A DNA stretch of 64,000 bases from Streptomyces zaomyceticus (GCF_014656215.1 NZ_BNBZ01000011.1:62001-126000); one strand, 5' to 3'. Positions 7,391 through 16,599 are shown, numbered from the stretch's first letter. Numbers and translations are program-made. Notes: generated by a model from the sequence alone, not told the origin.

Positions 7391-10285
7391 ATGACAGAGA
7401 CGGCGAGCGGTCCGGCAGCACGTGGTTCTCGTTCCAAGGGAGCCAAGGCGAGCAAGGGCCTGCGTATCGAGCGCATCCACACCACCCCCGGCGTGCATCC
7501 GTACGACGAGGTGGCGTGGGAGCGCCGTGACGTCGTCATGACCAACTGGCGCGACGGCTCGATCAACTTCGAGCAGCGTGGCGTCGAGTTCCCCGACTTC
7601 TGGTCGGTGAACGCGGTCAACATCGTCACCAGCAAGTACTTCCGCGGGGCCGTCGGCACCCCGCAGCGCGAGACCGGTCTCAAGCAGCTCATCGACCGGA
7701 TCGTGAAGACGTACACGAAGGCCGGCGAGGAGTACGGCTACTTCGCCTCGCCCGCCGACGCCGAGATCTTCGAGCACGAGCTGGCCTACGCCCTCCTGCA
7801 CCAGATCTTCAGCTTCAACTCGCCGGTCTGGTTCAACGTCGGCACCCCCCAGCCCCAGCAGGTCTCCGCCTGCTTCATCCTGTCCGTCGACGACTCCATG
7901 GAGTCCATCCTCGACTGGTACAAGGAAGAGGGCATGATCTTCAAGGGCGGCTCCGGCGCCGGCCTGAACCTCTCCCGCATCCGCTCCTCCAAGGAGCTGC
8001 TCTCCTCCGGCGGCAACGCCTCCGGCCCGGTCTCCTTCATGCGCGGTGCCGACGCCTCCGCGGGAACCATCAAGTCGGGCGGCGCGACCCGCCGTGCGGC
8101 CAAGATGGTCATCCTCGACGTCGACCACCCCGACATCGAGAACTTCATCGAGACCAAGGTCAAGGAGGAGGAGAAGATCCGCGCCCTCCGTGACGCGGGC
8201 TTCGACATGGACCTGGGCGGCGACGACATCACGTCCGTCCAGTACCAGAACGCCAACAACTCCGTCCGCGTGAACGACACGTTCATGAAGGCCGTCGAGT
8301 CCGGTGGCAAGTTCGGCCTCACCTCCCGCATGACGGGCGAGGTCATCGAGGAGGTCGACGCCAAGTCGCTCTTCCGCAAGATGGCCGAGGCCGCCTGGGC
8401 CTGTGCCGACCCCGGCATCCAGTACGACGACACGATCAACCACTGGCACACCTGCCCCGAGTCCGGCCGCATCAACGGCTCGAACCCGTGCAGCGAGTAC
8501 ATGCACCTGGACAACACGTCCTGCAACCTCGCCTCGCTGAACCTCATGAAGTTCCTCAAGGACGACGGCAAGGGCAACCAGTCCTTCGAGGTCGAGCGCT
8601 TCGCCAAGGTCGTCGAGCTCGTCATCACGGCGATGGACATCTCCATCTGCTTCGCCGACTTCCCGACCGAGAAGATCGGCGAGAACACCCGCGCCTTCCG
8701 CCAGCTCGGCATCGGCTACGCCAACCTCGGCGCCCTGCTGATGGCGACCGGCCACGCGTACGACTCCGACGGCGGCCGCGCCCTCGCCGGTGCCATCTCC
8801 TCCCTGATGACCGGCACCTCGTACAGGCGCTCCGCCGAGCTCGCCGCGGTCGTCGGCGCCTACGACGGCTACGCCCGCAACGCCGAGCCGCACCAGCGCG
8901 TCATGCAGCAGCACGCCGACGAGAACACCAAGGCCGTCCGCGTGGACGACCTGGACTCGCCGATCTGGGCCGCCGCGACGGAGGCCTGGCAGGACGTGAT
9001 CCGCCTCGGCGCCAAGAACGGCTTCCGCAACGCCCAGGCCTCGGTCATCGCCCCGACCGGCACCATCGGTCTCGCGATGTCCTGCGACACCACCGGCCTC
9101 GAGCCCGACCTCGCCCTGGTCAAGTTCAAGAAGCTCGTCGGCGGCGGCTCGATGCAGATCGTCAACGGCACCGTCCCGCAGGCCCTGCGCCGCCTGGGCT
9201 ACCAGGAGGAGCAGATCGAGGCGATCGTCGCCCACATCGCCGAGAACGGCAATGTGATCGACGCCCCCGGTCTGAAGGCCGAGCACTACGAGGTCTTCGA
9301 CTGCGCCATGGGTGAGCGTTCCATCTCCGCGATGGGCCACGTCCGCATGATGGCCGCCATCCAGCCGTGGATCTCGGGCGCCCTCTCCAAGACCGTGAAC
9401 CTGCCGGAGACGGCCACGGTCGAGGACGTCGAGGAGGTCTACTTCGAGGCCTGGAAGATGGGCGTCAAGGCGCTCGCGATCTACCGCGACAACTGCAAGG
9501 TCGGCCAGCCGCTCTCCGCGAAGAAGAAGGAGGACGAGAAGGCCGAGGTCACCGCGAAGTCCGAGGCGACGATCCGCGAGGCCGTCGAGAAGGTCGTCGA
9601 GTACCGCCCGGTCCGCAAGCGTCTGCCCAAGGGCCGCCCGGGGATCACCACCTCCTTCACCGTCGGTGGCGCCGAGGGCTACATGACCGCCAACTCCTAC
9701 CCGGACGACGGTCTCGGCGAGGTCTTCCTCAAGATGTCCAAGCAGGGTTCGACGCTCGCGGGCATGATGGACGCCTTCTCCATCGCCGTCTCCGTCGGTC
9801 TGCAGTACGGCGTCCCGCTGGAGACGTACGTCTCGAAGTTCACCAACATGCGCTTCGAGCCGGCCGGCATGACGGACGACCCGGACGTGCGGATGGCGCA
9901 GTCGATCGTCGACTACATCTTCCGCCGCCTGGCGCTGGACTTCCTGCCCTTCGAGACCCGCTCGGCCCTCGGCATCCACTCGGCCGAGGAGCGTCAGCGT
10001 CACCTGGACACCGGCTCGTACGAGCAGTCCGAGGAGGATGACGTCGACGTCGAGGGGCTCGCCCAGTCCGCCCCCCGCGCCCAGGAACTGAAGGCCGTCG
10101 CGGCCCCGGCTCCGAAGACCGAGATCCCGGCCCCGAAGCAGGCCCACACCTCGGCGGAGCTCGTCGAGATGCAGCTCGGCATCAGCGCCGACGCCCCGCT
10201 CTGCTTCTCCTGCGGTACGAAGATGCAGCGCGCCGGCTCCTGCTACATCTGCGAGGGCTGCGGCTCGACCAGCGGCTGCAGCTGA
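7391..10285 (+). CDS. nrdJ: Adenosylcobalamin-dependent class II ribonucleotide reductase
   Basis: The 964-residue enzyme reduces ribonucleotides to deoxyribonucleotides using a radical from vitamin B12 coenzyme, so it works with or without oxygen. The catalytic domain includes SACFILSVDDSMESI, the active-site loop NGSNPCSEYM (about residue 366) and ASVIAPTGTIGLAM. The C-terminus ends in a cysteine cluster CFSCGTKMQ...CYICEGCGSTSGCS that should act as the swinging reductant arm or zinc site. The ATG is chosen from GGAGG four bases upstream; nine extra codons before it lack a ribosome site. It is co-transcribed with nrdR and followed by a very long perfect hairpin. No cobalamin riboswitch was recognised in the 173-bp gap before it. 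Confidence 0.96.
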   Translation: MTETASGPAARGSRSKGAKASKGLRIERIHTTPGVHPYDEVAWERRDVVMTNWRDGSINFEQRGVEFPDFWSVNAVNIVTSKYFRGAVGTPQRETGLKQLIDRIVKTYTKAGEEYGYFASPADAEIFEHELAYALLHQIFSFNSPVWFNVGTPQPQQVSACFILSVDDSMESILDWYKEEGMIFKGGSGAGLNLSRIRSSKELLSSGGNASGPVSFMRGADASAGTIKSGGATRRAAKMVILDVDHPDIENFIETKVKEEEKIRALRDAGFDMDLGGDDITSVQYQNANNSVRVNDTFMKAVESGGKFGLTSRMTGEVIEEVDAKSLFRKMAEAAWACADPGIQYDDTINHWHTCPESGRINGSNPCSEYMHLDNTSCNLASLNLMKFLKDDGKGNQSFEVERFAKVVELVITAMDISICFADFPTEKIGENTRAFRQLGIGYANLGALLMATGHAYDSDGGRALAGAISSLMTGTSYRRSAELAAVVGAYDGYARNAEPHQRVMQQHADENTKAVRVDDLDSPIWAAATEAWQDVIRLGAKNGFRNAQASVIAPTGTIGLAMSCDTTGLEPDLALVKFKKLVGGGSMQIVNGTVPQALRRLGYQEEQIEAIVAHIAENGNVIDAPGLKAEHYEVFDCAMGERSISAMGHVRMMAAIQPWISGALSKTVNLPETATVEDVEEVYFEAWKMGVKALAIYRDNCKVGQPLSAKKKEDEKAEVTAKSEATIREAVEKVVEYRPVRKRLPKGRPGITTSFTVGGAEGYMTANSYPDDGLGEVFLKMSKQGSTLAGMMDAFSIAVSVGLQYGVPLETYVSKFTNMRFEPAGMTDDPDVRMAQSIVDYIFRRLALDFLPFETRSALGIHSAEERQRHLDTGSYEQSEEDDVDVEGLAQSAPRAQELKAVAAPAPKTEIPAPKQAHTSAELVEMQLGISADAPLCFSCGTKMQRAGSCYICEGCGSTSGCS

Positions 10286-10347
10286 CACCCCGCGGGGCGC
10301 GTCGGACGTGATGTCCGACGCGGTCCGCGCGGGTGACCGGCCAGTCT

Positions 10348-10416
10348 CGACGCGTCAGGGTACGGCGAAGGGGACCCGTCTCGTGCGGGTCCCCTTCGCC
10401 GTACCCTGACGCGTCG
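10348..10416. terminator. 31-bp perfect inverted repeat, bidirectional terminator
   Basis: The left arm 10348-10378 and right arm 10386-10416 are exact reverse complements over 31 bp with a 7-base loop (TCTCGTG). It lies between the convergent nrdJ and TerD-family genes, 63 bp after the nrdJ stop. Confidence 0.85.
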
Positions 10417-10451
10417 ATGCCCTGCTGCCGCGGGCGGCGTGTTCCCGTGTC

Positions 10452-10982
10452 TCAGGGGCGGGCGGAGCCGAGCAGCGTGGCGAACGTCCGGGGGTCGGCG
10501 TCGAAGCCGTGGAGGAGGGGGCGGTACGCCCAGCCGTCGGCGCCGTCGCGAGTGAACTCCACGACCGTCGCGGAAAGGGCGTCCCGCACGTCCGCGAAGT
10601 CGTGGACCAGCAGGTCCGTATAGCCTTCGCGGACCCGTATGCCCGTGTTCGCTATGTCACCGAAGGCGAGCCGCCCACCGGCCTGCTGGATCGCGACGCC
10701 CACCACCACGCGCGCGTACGTCGGTGCCAGCCGGTCCAGCTCCAGGGTCATGGCCTCGTCGTAGCCGAATCCCTGGCCCGTACGGCTGTCGCGGTGAAGC
10801 GTGATCGTGCCGTCGGGGGAACGACTGCCGAAGTGCACCAGATGGACCGGTGCACCGTGCGGATCGTCCGTGGTGAAGACACCGGCGACGAGGTCCAGGT
10901 CATGGACCGGTGCGCCGCTCCGGGCAGGGTCCCACTTGAGCGTGACCTCGACCCGGCCCACCCCTTTGTTGAGTCCGCTCAT
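10452..10982 (-). CDS. TerD-family stress/tellurium-resistance protein
   Basis: The 176-residue protein belongs to the TerD/CABP family of cytoplasmic, calcium-binding beta-sandwich proteins linked to tellurite resistance and other stresses. Family marks are the start MSGLNKGVGRVEVTLKWDP, the acidic HDLDLVAGVF strand, FGSRSPDGTITLHRDSRTG and GYDEAMTLELDRL. The ATG at 10982 has GGGGAAG just upstream, whereas an earlier in-frame start at 11045 has none. It stands alone, divergent from an N-acetyltransferase gene and convergent with nrdJ, so its exact function is open. Confidence 0.85.
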   Translation of the reverse strand: MSGLNKGVGRVEVTLKWDPARSGAPVHDLDLVAGVFTTDDPHGAPVHLVHFGSRSPDGTITLHRDSRTGQGFGYDEAMTLELDRLAPTYARVVVGVAIQQAGGRLAFGDIANTGIRVREGYTDLLVHDFADVRDALSATVVEFTRDGADGWAYRPLLHGFDADPRTFATLLGSARP

Positions 10983-11124
10983 GGTGCTTCCCCTCTCCGC
11001 GCACGCCCCCGCGCACGCCTCTCGTCGTACCGTCGACCCGCTCAAAAGCCCGTGGTCGTGGGCCGATTGCTCATGGTGTCATGGGGCTACGACAGCGGAC
11101 CCGAGGGATGAGGGGGAGAGCGGT

Positions 11125-11955
11125 TTGTGGAGCGGTGAGGAGCTGGATCTCGACGCATATCTGGCTCGAATCGGATACGAGACAGGGCGGGAAGGGGAAC
11201 TCACCCCCGATCTGCGGACATTGACGGCCCTCCACCGGGCACACATCCGGGCCTTTCCGTTCGAGAACCTCGACGTCGCTCTCGGGCGGCGGGTCCCCCT
11301 CGACCTGAAGAGCCTTCAGGCCAAGCTCGTCGAGCGCCGCCGCGGCGGCTACTGCTACGAGCAGAACTCCCTGCTCGCGGCGGTTCTCGAACGGATCGGC
11401 TTCGCGGTGACCGGGCGCGGAGCCCGTAACCGTTCGCGGGGCGCGGCTCTGCCACCCGTCACGCACGCACTCCTCGTCGTCGTGATCGACGACGAACAGT
11501 GGCTCGCCGACGTCGGATTCGGCTGGCAGGGGCCGCTGGAACCGGTGCCCCTGCGGGACGGGGCGCACGTCGAGCAGAGCGGCTGGACGTTCGGGATCGG
11601 AGTCGAGGCGGAGGGCATCCATGTCCTGCGCTCCCTGCGACCGCAGGGCTGGACCGACCTCTACGCCTTCTCCCCGCAGACGCTCTACCCCGGTGACTTC
11701 ACCGTCATGAACCACTACAGCTCCAGTCATCCGGACTCGCGATTCCTCGGTCAGGTCGTGGCGCAGAGGCCCGGTGGCGACGTGCGCAGGGCGCTGGTGC
11801 GCGACAGGCTTTCGACGATGGGGAAGGACGGCGTCGCCGAGGAACGGATCGTGAACGCCGACGAGTTGATCGCGGTCCTGGAAGGCGACTTCGGGATCGA
11901 ACTGGACGACGAGGAGCGCACGGGTCTGGAGCGAATGCACCCCGCGGGTCCCTGA
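11125..11955 (+). CDS. Arylamine N-acetyltransferase (NAT)
   Basis: The 276-residue protein has the NAT length and the full catalytic triad Cys77 (RRGGYCYEQN), His114 (PPVTHALLV) and Asp129 (QWLADVGFGWQ). NATs move the acetyl group of acetyl-CoA to arylamines, hydrazines or related amines through a cysteinyl thioester; in actinomycetes some members close or release polyketide amides. The TTG start is inferred because GAGGGGGAG lies six bases before it and the conserved region starts soon after. There is no biosynthetic cluster around it, so a general detoxification or cell-wall lipid role is more likely than a dedicated amide synthase role. Confidence 0.85.
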   Translation: MWSGEELDLDAYLARIGYETGREGELTPDLRTLTALHRAHIRAFPFENLDVALGRRVPLDLKSLQAKLVERRRGGYCYEQNSLLAAVLERIGFAVTGRGARNRSRGAALPPVTHALLVVVIDDEQWLADVGFGWQGPLEPVPLRDGAHVEQSGWTFGIGVEAEGIHVLRSLRPQGWTDLYAFSPQTLYPGDFTVMNHYSSSHPDSRFLGQVVAQRPGGDVRRALVRDRLSTMGKDGVAEERIVNADELIAVLEGDFGIELDDEERTGLERMHPAGP

Positions 11956-11985
11956 CGAGGTCTGCCGGGGCGGTCGCCGGGCCCG

Positions 11986-11991
11986 TACGAT
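11986..11991 (+). promoter_or_regulatory. Candidate -10 box, leaderless
   Basis: TACGAT ends six bases before the GTG at 11998. No ribosome site is present, so the transcript is probably leaderless. Confidence 0.45.
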
Positions 11992-11997
11992 GGCGCG

Positions 11998-12603
11998 GTG
12001 CTGGTCAAGTGGATTCGCTGCACCGTGTTGGACCGTCGAGGGTTCGAGCGGGGGCAGCGGAAATGGGCGGGGCTGCTCGGTGAGCCGGGCTTCCGGGGGC
12101 AGGGCGGCGGGTGGAGCCGGACTCGACCGGACGTCGCCCATATCTTCGCGTTCTGGGAGAGCCGGGCTTTCTACGACTCGTTCATGGCGCGCTCGCACGA
12201 CCGTCTGGCGGCCGCGCAGGTGGGCACGTTCAAGGACATCCAGGTCAAGCTGTTCGACCACCGCTTCGATGTGAAGACGGGGTTCGAGCCGCGTTTCTCC
12301 GACGCCGATGTGGCGCGGGTGGCGCACTGCCGTGTCCACGAGGATCGGGCCGAACACTTCGCGCTCATGCAGGAGAAGGTGTGGAACCCGGCCATGGCCG
12401 GGTCCCCCGGCATGCTGCGGGGGCTGTTCGGGGAGGCGCCCGGAAGCGAGTTCCTGGTGCTGTCGATGTGGCAGTCCGCCGCCGAGCACGGCAAGTACCG
12501 GGTGGAACGGATCGAGCGGCTCGGACTGCGCGCCAAGACGGCCGCCGACGTGGCGGCGCTGGCCGGCGACGTGGTGCAGCTCGAGTCGGCCTGGACGGTC
12601 TGA
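11998..12603 (+). CDS. YdbC/DUF4937-like conserved protein
   Basis: The 201-residue protein begins MLVKWIRCTVLDRRGFERGQ and contains WAGLLGEPGFRGQGGGWSR and two ferredoxin-like alpha/beta segments rich in Trp, His and Phe. This resembles the DUF4937 (YdbC) family, a dimeric alpha-beta barrel relative of monooxygenase-like stress proteins. No cofactor site can be named. GTG start, apparently leaderless. It is 42 bp after the NAT gene and convergent with a TetR gene. The family assignment is from memory of the N-terminal pattern; the biochemical role is unknown. Confidence 0.65.
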   Translation: MLVKWIRCTVLDRRGFERGQRKWAGLLGEPGFRGQGGGWSRTRPDVAHIFAFWESRAFYDSFMARSHDRLAAAQVGTFKDIQVKLFDHRFDVKTGFEPRFSDADVARVAHCRVHEDRAEHFALMQEKVWNPAMAGSPGMLRGLFGEAPGSEFLVLSMWQSAAEHGKYRVERIERLGLRAKTAADVAALAGDVVQLESAWTV

Positions 12604-12642
12604 CAAAGGCCCGGGTGAGCCGCCTCGGCCGGCCGGCCCGAT

Positions 12643-13272
12643 CTACTCCGGGACGAAAGATCCCGCTTCCACCGCCGCCAGCACCGCCTGAGCCGCCTGG
12701 CCGGCGATCGCGCCGTCGATCGGTTCTCGGGTGACGAAGAGCCTCAGGAACAAGGGCGCCGAGACCGCCCGGACGACCGCGCCCGCGTCGGTGCCCCGCG
12801 GCGCCTCACCGCGGGCCACGGCCCGGACGACGACGTCCTCGCAGCGGCGGAACCGCTCGGCGTAGAAGGCGTGCAGGGCCTCGGCCGCCCGTGGTGACTG
12901 GAAAGCAGCGCCGACGAACGCGGTCGGGGCGGCGCCCGTGGCGGGGTCGCCGAAGGCCTCGACGACCTCGTGCGCGAGTGTGCGCAGATCCCCGGAGAGG
13001 CTTCCCGTGTCCGGTGGCGTCCAGGCGTCCTCGCCGGCCAGGTCGAGCGCGTCGGCGAGGAGGCCTTCGACGCTGCCCCAGCGGCGGTAGAGCGTCGTCT
13101 TGTGCACGCCCGAGTGTTCTGCCACGTACTCGACGGTCAGGGCCGGGTATCCGTGCTCGGACAGACCGGTCAGGACGGCGTCGCGGACGGCAGCCCGGGT
13201 GCGGGCGGTGCGTCCGCCGGGCCGCAGGCTCCCGGGTGCGGGGGCCGCGTGTTCCTCGATCGAATCATTCAA
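12643..13272 (-). CDS. TetR-family regulator, probably of the divergent ABC-F gene
   Basis: The 209-residue protein has the TetR helix-turn-helix at about residues 25-70 (AVLTGLSEHGYPALTVEYVAEHSGVHKTTLYRRW, quoted in part) and a helical C-terminal ligand domain. The TTG start at 13272 is supported by GGGAG six bases before it. It is transcribed away from an ABC-F ribosome-protection-type gene, and a perfect 17-bp palindrome lies in the 94-bp gap between them. The simplest reading is that it represses the ABC-F gene and itself, and is released by a ribosome-targeting drug or a metabolite. Confidence 0.85.
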   Translation of the reverse strand: MNDSIEEHAAPAPGSLRPGGRTARTRAAVRDAVLTGLSEHGYPALTVEYVAEHSGVHKTTLYRRWGSVEGLLADALDLAGEDAWTPPDTGSLSGDLRTLAHEVVEAFGDPATGAAPTAFVGAAFQSPRAAEALHAFYAERFRRCEDVVVRAVARGEAPRGTDAGAVVRAVSAPLFLRLFVTREPIDGAIAGQAAQAVLAAVEAGSFVPE

Positions 13273-13299
13273 CTGCTACTCCCGTTGCATTAGGAGGTT

Positions 13300-13316
13300 C
13301 GAGTGTGCCACACTCG
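13300..13316. promoter_or_regulatory. Palindromic operator between tetR and ABC-F gene
   Basis: CGAGTGTG-C-CACACTCG is a perfect inverted repeat with 8-bp arms and one central base. It sits 28 bp upstream of the regulator start and 51 bp upstream of the ABC-F start, where a TetR dimer would block both promoters. Confidence 0.7.
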
Positions 13317-13366
13317 CCTTAATGCGATCCAGGTTGCATTTGACCCTTCTACTCGCGGAGGCGCCC

Positions 13367-14977
13367 TTGCCCACTCAGATCTCGCTGCACGACGTCGTCG
13401 TGACCCGTGGCGAACGACTGCTTCTCGACCAGGTCTCGCTCTCCGTGCGCTCCGGGGAGCGGATCGGGATCGTGGGGGAGAACGGCGCGGGGAAGTCGAC
13501 CCTGCTGCGTCTCCTCGCCGGGGCGGAGCACCCCGACGAGGGCAGGGTCGTCACCGTCGCCGACGGCGGCATGAGAATGCTCGCCCAGACCCCTCGACTG
13601 CAGCCCGGGGCCACTGTCGGCGACGCCGTGGACGCGGCCCTCGCCGACCTTCGCGCCATGGAACGGCGGCTGCGCGCCCTCGAAGCCCGGCTCGACTCCG
13701 CGGACCGGGCGGAGCTCGACACATACGGTGAGCTCCTCACCGCCTACGAGTTCCGGGGCGGGTACGAGGCGGACGCCCGGGTCGACAAGGCCCTGTACGG
13801 ACTCGGTCTCGCCGGCACGGGACGCGGGCGACGGCTCGACAGTCTCTCGGGTGGCGAGCTGGCCCGGCTCGGCATCGCCTGCGCGTTCGCCGTCGGCCCC
13901 GAGGTACTCCTGCTCGACGAGCCGACCAACCACCTCGACGCACAGGCACTCGACTGGCTGGAGGAGGCACTCCTCGGGCACCGCGGCACCGTCGTGGCCG
14001 TCTCCCACGACCGGGCCTTTCTGGAGAGGGTCGCCACGGCGATCGTCGAGGTGGACGCCGACAGACGGGCGCTCGTGCGGTACGGCGAGGGATACGCCGG
14101 ATACCGCACGGCACGGGAAGCGGCCCGACGGCGCTGGGAGGGGGCGTACGAGGAGTGGTGCGAGGAGACGGCACGGCTTGAGGCGTACGCATCGACGACG
14201 GCGCGCGGTGTCGCGCCCGGGAGGGAGATGAAGGACAACAACAAGATGGCGTTCGACCGGGCGGCCGGCCGCGTCCAGGCCTCCGTCTCGGGCCGCGTGC
14301 GCAACGCCCGGGAGCGGCTGAGACGACTCCGGGAAGAGCCCGTGCCGCAGCCGCCACCGCCTCTCGCCTTCACCGCCCGGCCCCTGGCAGGCGCGGCCGA
14401 GGGGGCGCTCGTGACGCTGAGCGGAGTGCGTGTCGCGGACCGTCTCGCCGTCGGCGAGCTCACCGTCCGGGCGGGGGACCGGCTGCTCGTCCACGGCGGC
14501 AACGGTGCGGGGAAGTCCACCCTGCTACGGGTCATGGCCGGGGTCGTCGACCCGGACTCGGGCGAGGTCCGGCGTGCCGGACGGATCGGGTACCTCGCCC
14601 AGGACATCGCCGTCCGGCGCCGGGAGGAACGGCTGCTCGCCTGCTTCGGGCGGGGGCTCGCCCTGCCCGAGGACGAGCGGGCCGAACTGCTTCTGTCGTA
14701 CGGACTGTTCCGCCCGGCCGACCTGACGGTTCCGGTCGGCGCGCTCTCCGCCGGCCAGCTCCGTCGGCTGGCGCTCGCCCGGCTGCTGGCCCGGCCCGCC
14801 GATCTCCTTCTGCTCGACGAGCCCGGCAACCACCTGGCCCTCGGGCTCGTGGAGGAACTGGAGCAGGCCTTGGAGCAGTGGAAGGGAGCCCTTGTGGTGG
14901 TCTCGCACGACCGCGCGCTGCGGCGCCGTTTCACCGGAGACATACGCCGGATGGACTCCGGCCGCCTCCTCGGCTGA
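13367..14977 (+). CDS. ABC-F ATPase, antibiotic-resistance (ribosomal protection) type
   Basis: The 536-residue protein has two ABC ATPase domains and no membrane segment. The first has GENGAGKS (37-44), LSGGELARLG and LLLDEPTNHLD; the second has GGNGAGKS (about 378), LSAGQLRRLA and LLLLDEPGNHL. Between them is a charged, basic helical linker of about 100 residues, as in proteins that enter the ribosomal E site and dislodge antibiotics. The TTG start follows GGAGG at six bases; an ATG at 13322 lacks a ribosome site. The divergent TetR gene and operator suggest inducible expression. It could instead be a general translation factor of the EttA/Uup type, but the regulator next door favours drug resistance. 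Confidence 0.85.
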   Translation: MPTQISLHDVVVTRGERLLLDQVSLSVRSGERIGIVGENGAGKSTLLRLLAGAEHPDEGRVVTVADGGMRMLAQTPRLQPGATVGDAVDAALADLRAMERRLRALEARLDSADRAELDTYGELLTAYEFRGGYEADARVDKALYGLGLAGTGRGRRLDSLSGGELARLGIACAFAVGPEVLLLDEPTNHLDAQALDWLEEALLGHRGTVVAVSHDRAFLERVATAIVEVDADRRALVRYGEGYAGYRTAREAARRRWEGAYEEWCEETARLEAYASTTARGVAPGREMKDNNKMAFDRAAGRVQASVSGRVRNARERLRRLREEPVPQPPPPLAFTARPLAGAAEGALVTLSGVRVADRLAVGELTVRAGDRLLVHGGNGAGKSTLLRVMAGVVDPDSGEVRRAGRIGYLAQDIAVRRREERLLACFGRGLALPEDERAELLLSYGLFRPADLTVPVGALSAGQLRRLALARLLARPADLLLLDEPGNHLALGLVEELEQALEQWKGALVVVSHDRALRRRFTGDIRRMDSGRLLG

Positions 14978-15010
14978 GCCTTCCGGGGAACGGCGATCTA
15001 GGGTCGGGGT

Positions 15011-15670
15011 ATGGCAAGACCGCGGCGCATCGTTCTCGTACGGCACGGAGAGTCCGAGGGCAATGTCGATGACACGGTGTACGAACGGGAGCCCGACCAT
15101 GCGCTGAGACTCACGGAGACCGGGCTGCGACAGGCGGAGGAGACGGGGGCGAGGCTGAGGGGACTCTTCGGCCGTGAGACGGTCAGCGTCTACGTATCGC
15201 CGTACCGGCGCACCCATGAGACCCTCCGCGCCTTCCGGCTGCCTCCGGAGCAGGTCCGGGTGCGGGAGGAGCCGCGCCTGCGGGAGCAGGACTGGGGCAA
15301 CTGGCAGGAGAGGGATGACGTACGACTGCAGAAGGCGTACCGGGACGCGTACGGGCACTTCTTCTACCGATTCGCCCAGGGGGAGTCGGGAGCGGACGTC
15401 TACGACCGGGTCGGGGCGTTCCTGGAGAGCCTGTACCGCAGTTTCGAGGCGCCCGACCATCCGCCCAACGTCCTGCTGGTCACCCACGGGCTGACCATGC
15501 GCCTGTTCTGTATGCGCTGGTTCCACTGGACGGTCGCGGACTTCGAGTCGCTGTCGAATCCAGGCAACGCCGAGACCCGTACGCTCCTGCTCGACGAGGA
15601 CGGCCGATACCGTCTGGACAGGCCGTTCGAACGCTGGCGCACCCCGGAACCGTACGGCCCCACCGGATAG
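15011..15670 (+). CDS. Histidine phosphatase (phosphoglycerate mutase-like)
   Basis: The 219-residue protein has the branch-1 histidine phosphatase signature LVRHGESEGN with catalytic His12, arginines in SPYRRTHET, the acid in REQDWGNWQ and the second histidine in LLVTHGLTMR. Members remove phosphate from small metabolites or phosphoproteins; the substrate is not shown by sequence. A TAGGGT box ends six bases before the ATG, so it is likely leaderless. It precedes the ADP-ribosylglycohydrolase gene by 12 bp, which has its own -10-like TAGAGT. Confidence 0.8.
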   Translation: MARPRRIVLVRHGESEGNVDDTVYEREPDHALRLTETGLRQAEETGARLRGLFGRETVSVYVSPYRRTHETLRAFRLPPEQVRVREEPRLREQDWGNWQERDDVRLQKAYRDAYGHFFYRFAQGESGADVYDRVGAFLESLYRSFEAPDHPPNVLLVTHGLTMRLFCMRWFHWTVADFESLSNPGNAETRTLLLDEDGRYRLDRPFERWRTPEPYGPTG

Positions 15671-15682
15671 AGTGGCAGACCG

Positions 15683-16591
15683 ATGACCGCTGACTCCGCA
15701 TTCGACCGGCGCTTCGACCGCGCCCTGGCCAGCCTGCGCGGGCTGTCCGTGGGAGACGCCCTGGGCTCCCAGTTCTTCGTACCCGCCAACTATCCCCTGC
15801 TCAAGCGGCGCGAGCTGCCCGACGGCCCCTGGCAGTGGACCGACGACACCGAGATGGCCTGCTCAGTCCTGGCCGTCCTCGCCCACCACGAACGCATCGA
15901 CCAGGACGCCCTGGCGATGTCCTTCGCCCAGCACCACGACTTCGACCGGGGCTACGGCCCGGCCGTGAACCGGATGCTCCGGCTCATCAGGGAGGGGGGC
16001 GACTGGCGGGAGCTGGCCGCCGCGCTCTTCCAGGGGCAGGGGTCGTGGGGCAACGGCGCCGCGATGCGGATCGCCCCGCTCGGAGCCTGGTACGCGGAAG
16101 ATCCCGAGCAGGCGACGCACCAGGCCGAGATCTCCGCGTACACGACCCATCAGCACCGAGAGGCCGTGGTGGGCGCGATGGCCGTCGCCGCCGCGGCGGC
16201 ACTGGCCGCCGACCCGGCGGGACCGCCCACCCCCGAAGCGCTGCTCGACGGGGTCATCGCCCTGGTGCCCCGCAGCGCGGTCGGGGCGGGGCTGCGCCGG
16301 GCCCGCGACATGCTCGACTACGGCGACGCGGGCACGGTGGCCGCGGTGCTCGGCAGCGGGCGTCGGACGAGCGCGCACGACACGGTTCCGTTCGCGCTCT
16401 GGTCGGCGGCGCGTGGCCTCGGCGATTTCGAGGGCGTGTTCTGGACGACCGCGCAGGTCGGTGGCGACGTCGACACCACCTGCGCCATCGCCGGAGGCGT
16501 GGTGGCCGCCGCGGCGGCCGGAGCGCCTCCGGAGCAGTGGCTTCGGCAGACCGAGGACCTCCCGGAGTGGGTTCCGGTCGCGACGTCCTGA
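15683..16591 (+). CDS. ADP-ribosylglycohydrolase family protein
   Basis: The 302-residue protein carries the metal-binding motifs of the ADP-ribosylglycohydrolase (DraG/ARH) family: LSVGDALGSQF near the N-terminus, WTDDTEMACS at about residue 52, and VGGDVDTTCAIAGG near the C-terminus. These place two divalent ions that cleave the N- or O-glycosidic bond of ADP-ribose on proteins or nucleic acids. The ATG follows a TAGAGT box at nine bases and no ribosome site is obvious, so a leaderless transcript is likely. The target in this organism is unknown. Confidence 0.85.
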   Translation: MTADSAFDRRFDRALASLRGLSVGDALGSQFFVPANYPLLKRRELPDGPWQWTDDTEMACSVLAVLAHHERIDQDALAMSFAQHHDFDRGYGPAVNRMLRLIREGGDWRELAAALFQGQGSWGNGAAMRIAPLGAWYAEDPEQATHQAEISAYTTHQHREAVVGAMAVAAAAALAADPAGPPTPEALLDGVIALVPRSAVGAGLRRARDMLDYGDAGTVAAVLGSGRRTSAHDTVPFALWSAARGLGDFEGVFWTTAQVGGDVDTTCAIAGGVVAAAAAGAPPEQWLRQTEDLPEWVPVATS

Positions 16592-16599
16592 GACGCCAC

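Noticed and set aside
7346..10288. 980-codon frame antisense to nrdJ
   Set aside because: Composition is Leu/Asp/Gly/Arg-rich with no domain; it is the complement of strongly biased codons in nrdJ.
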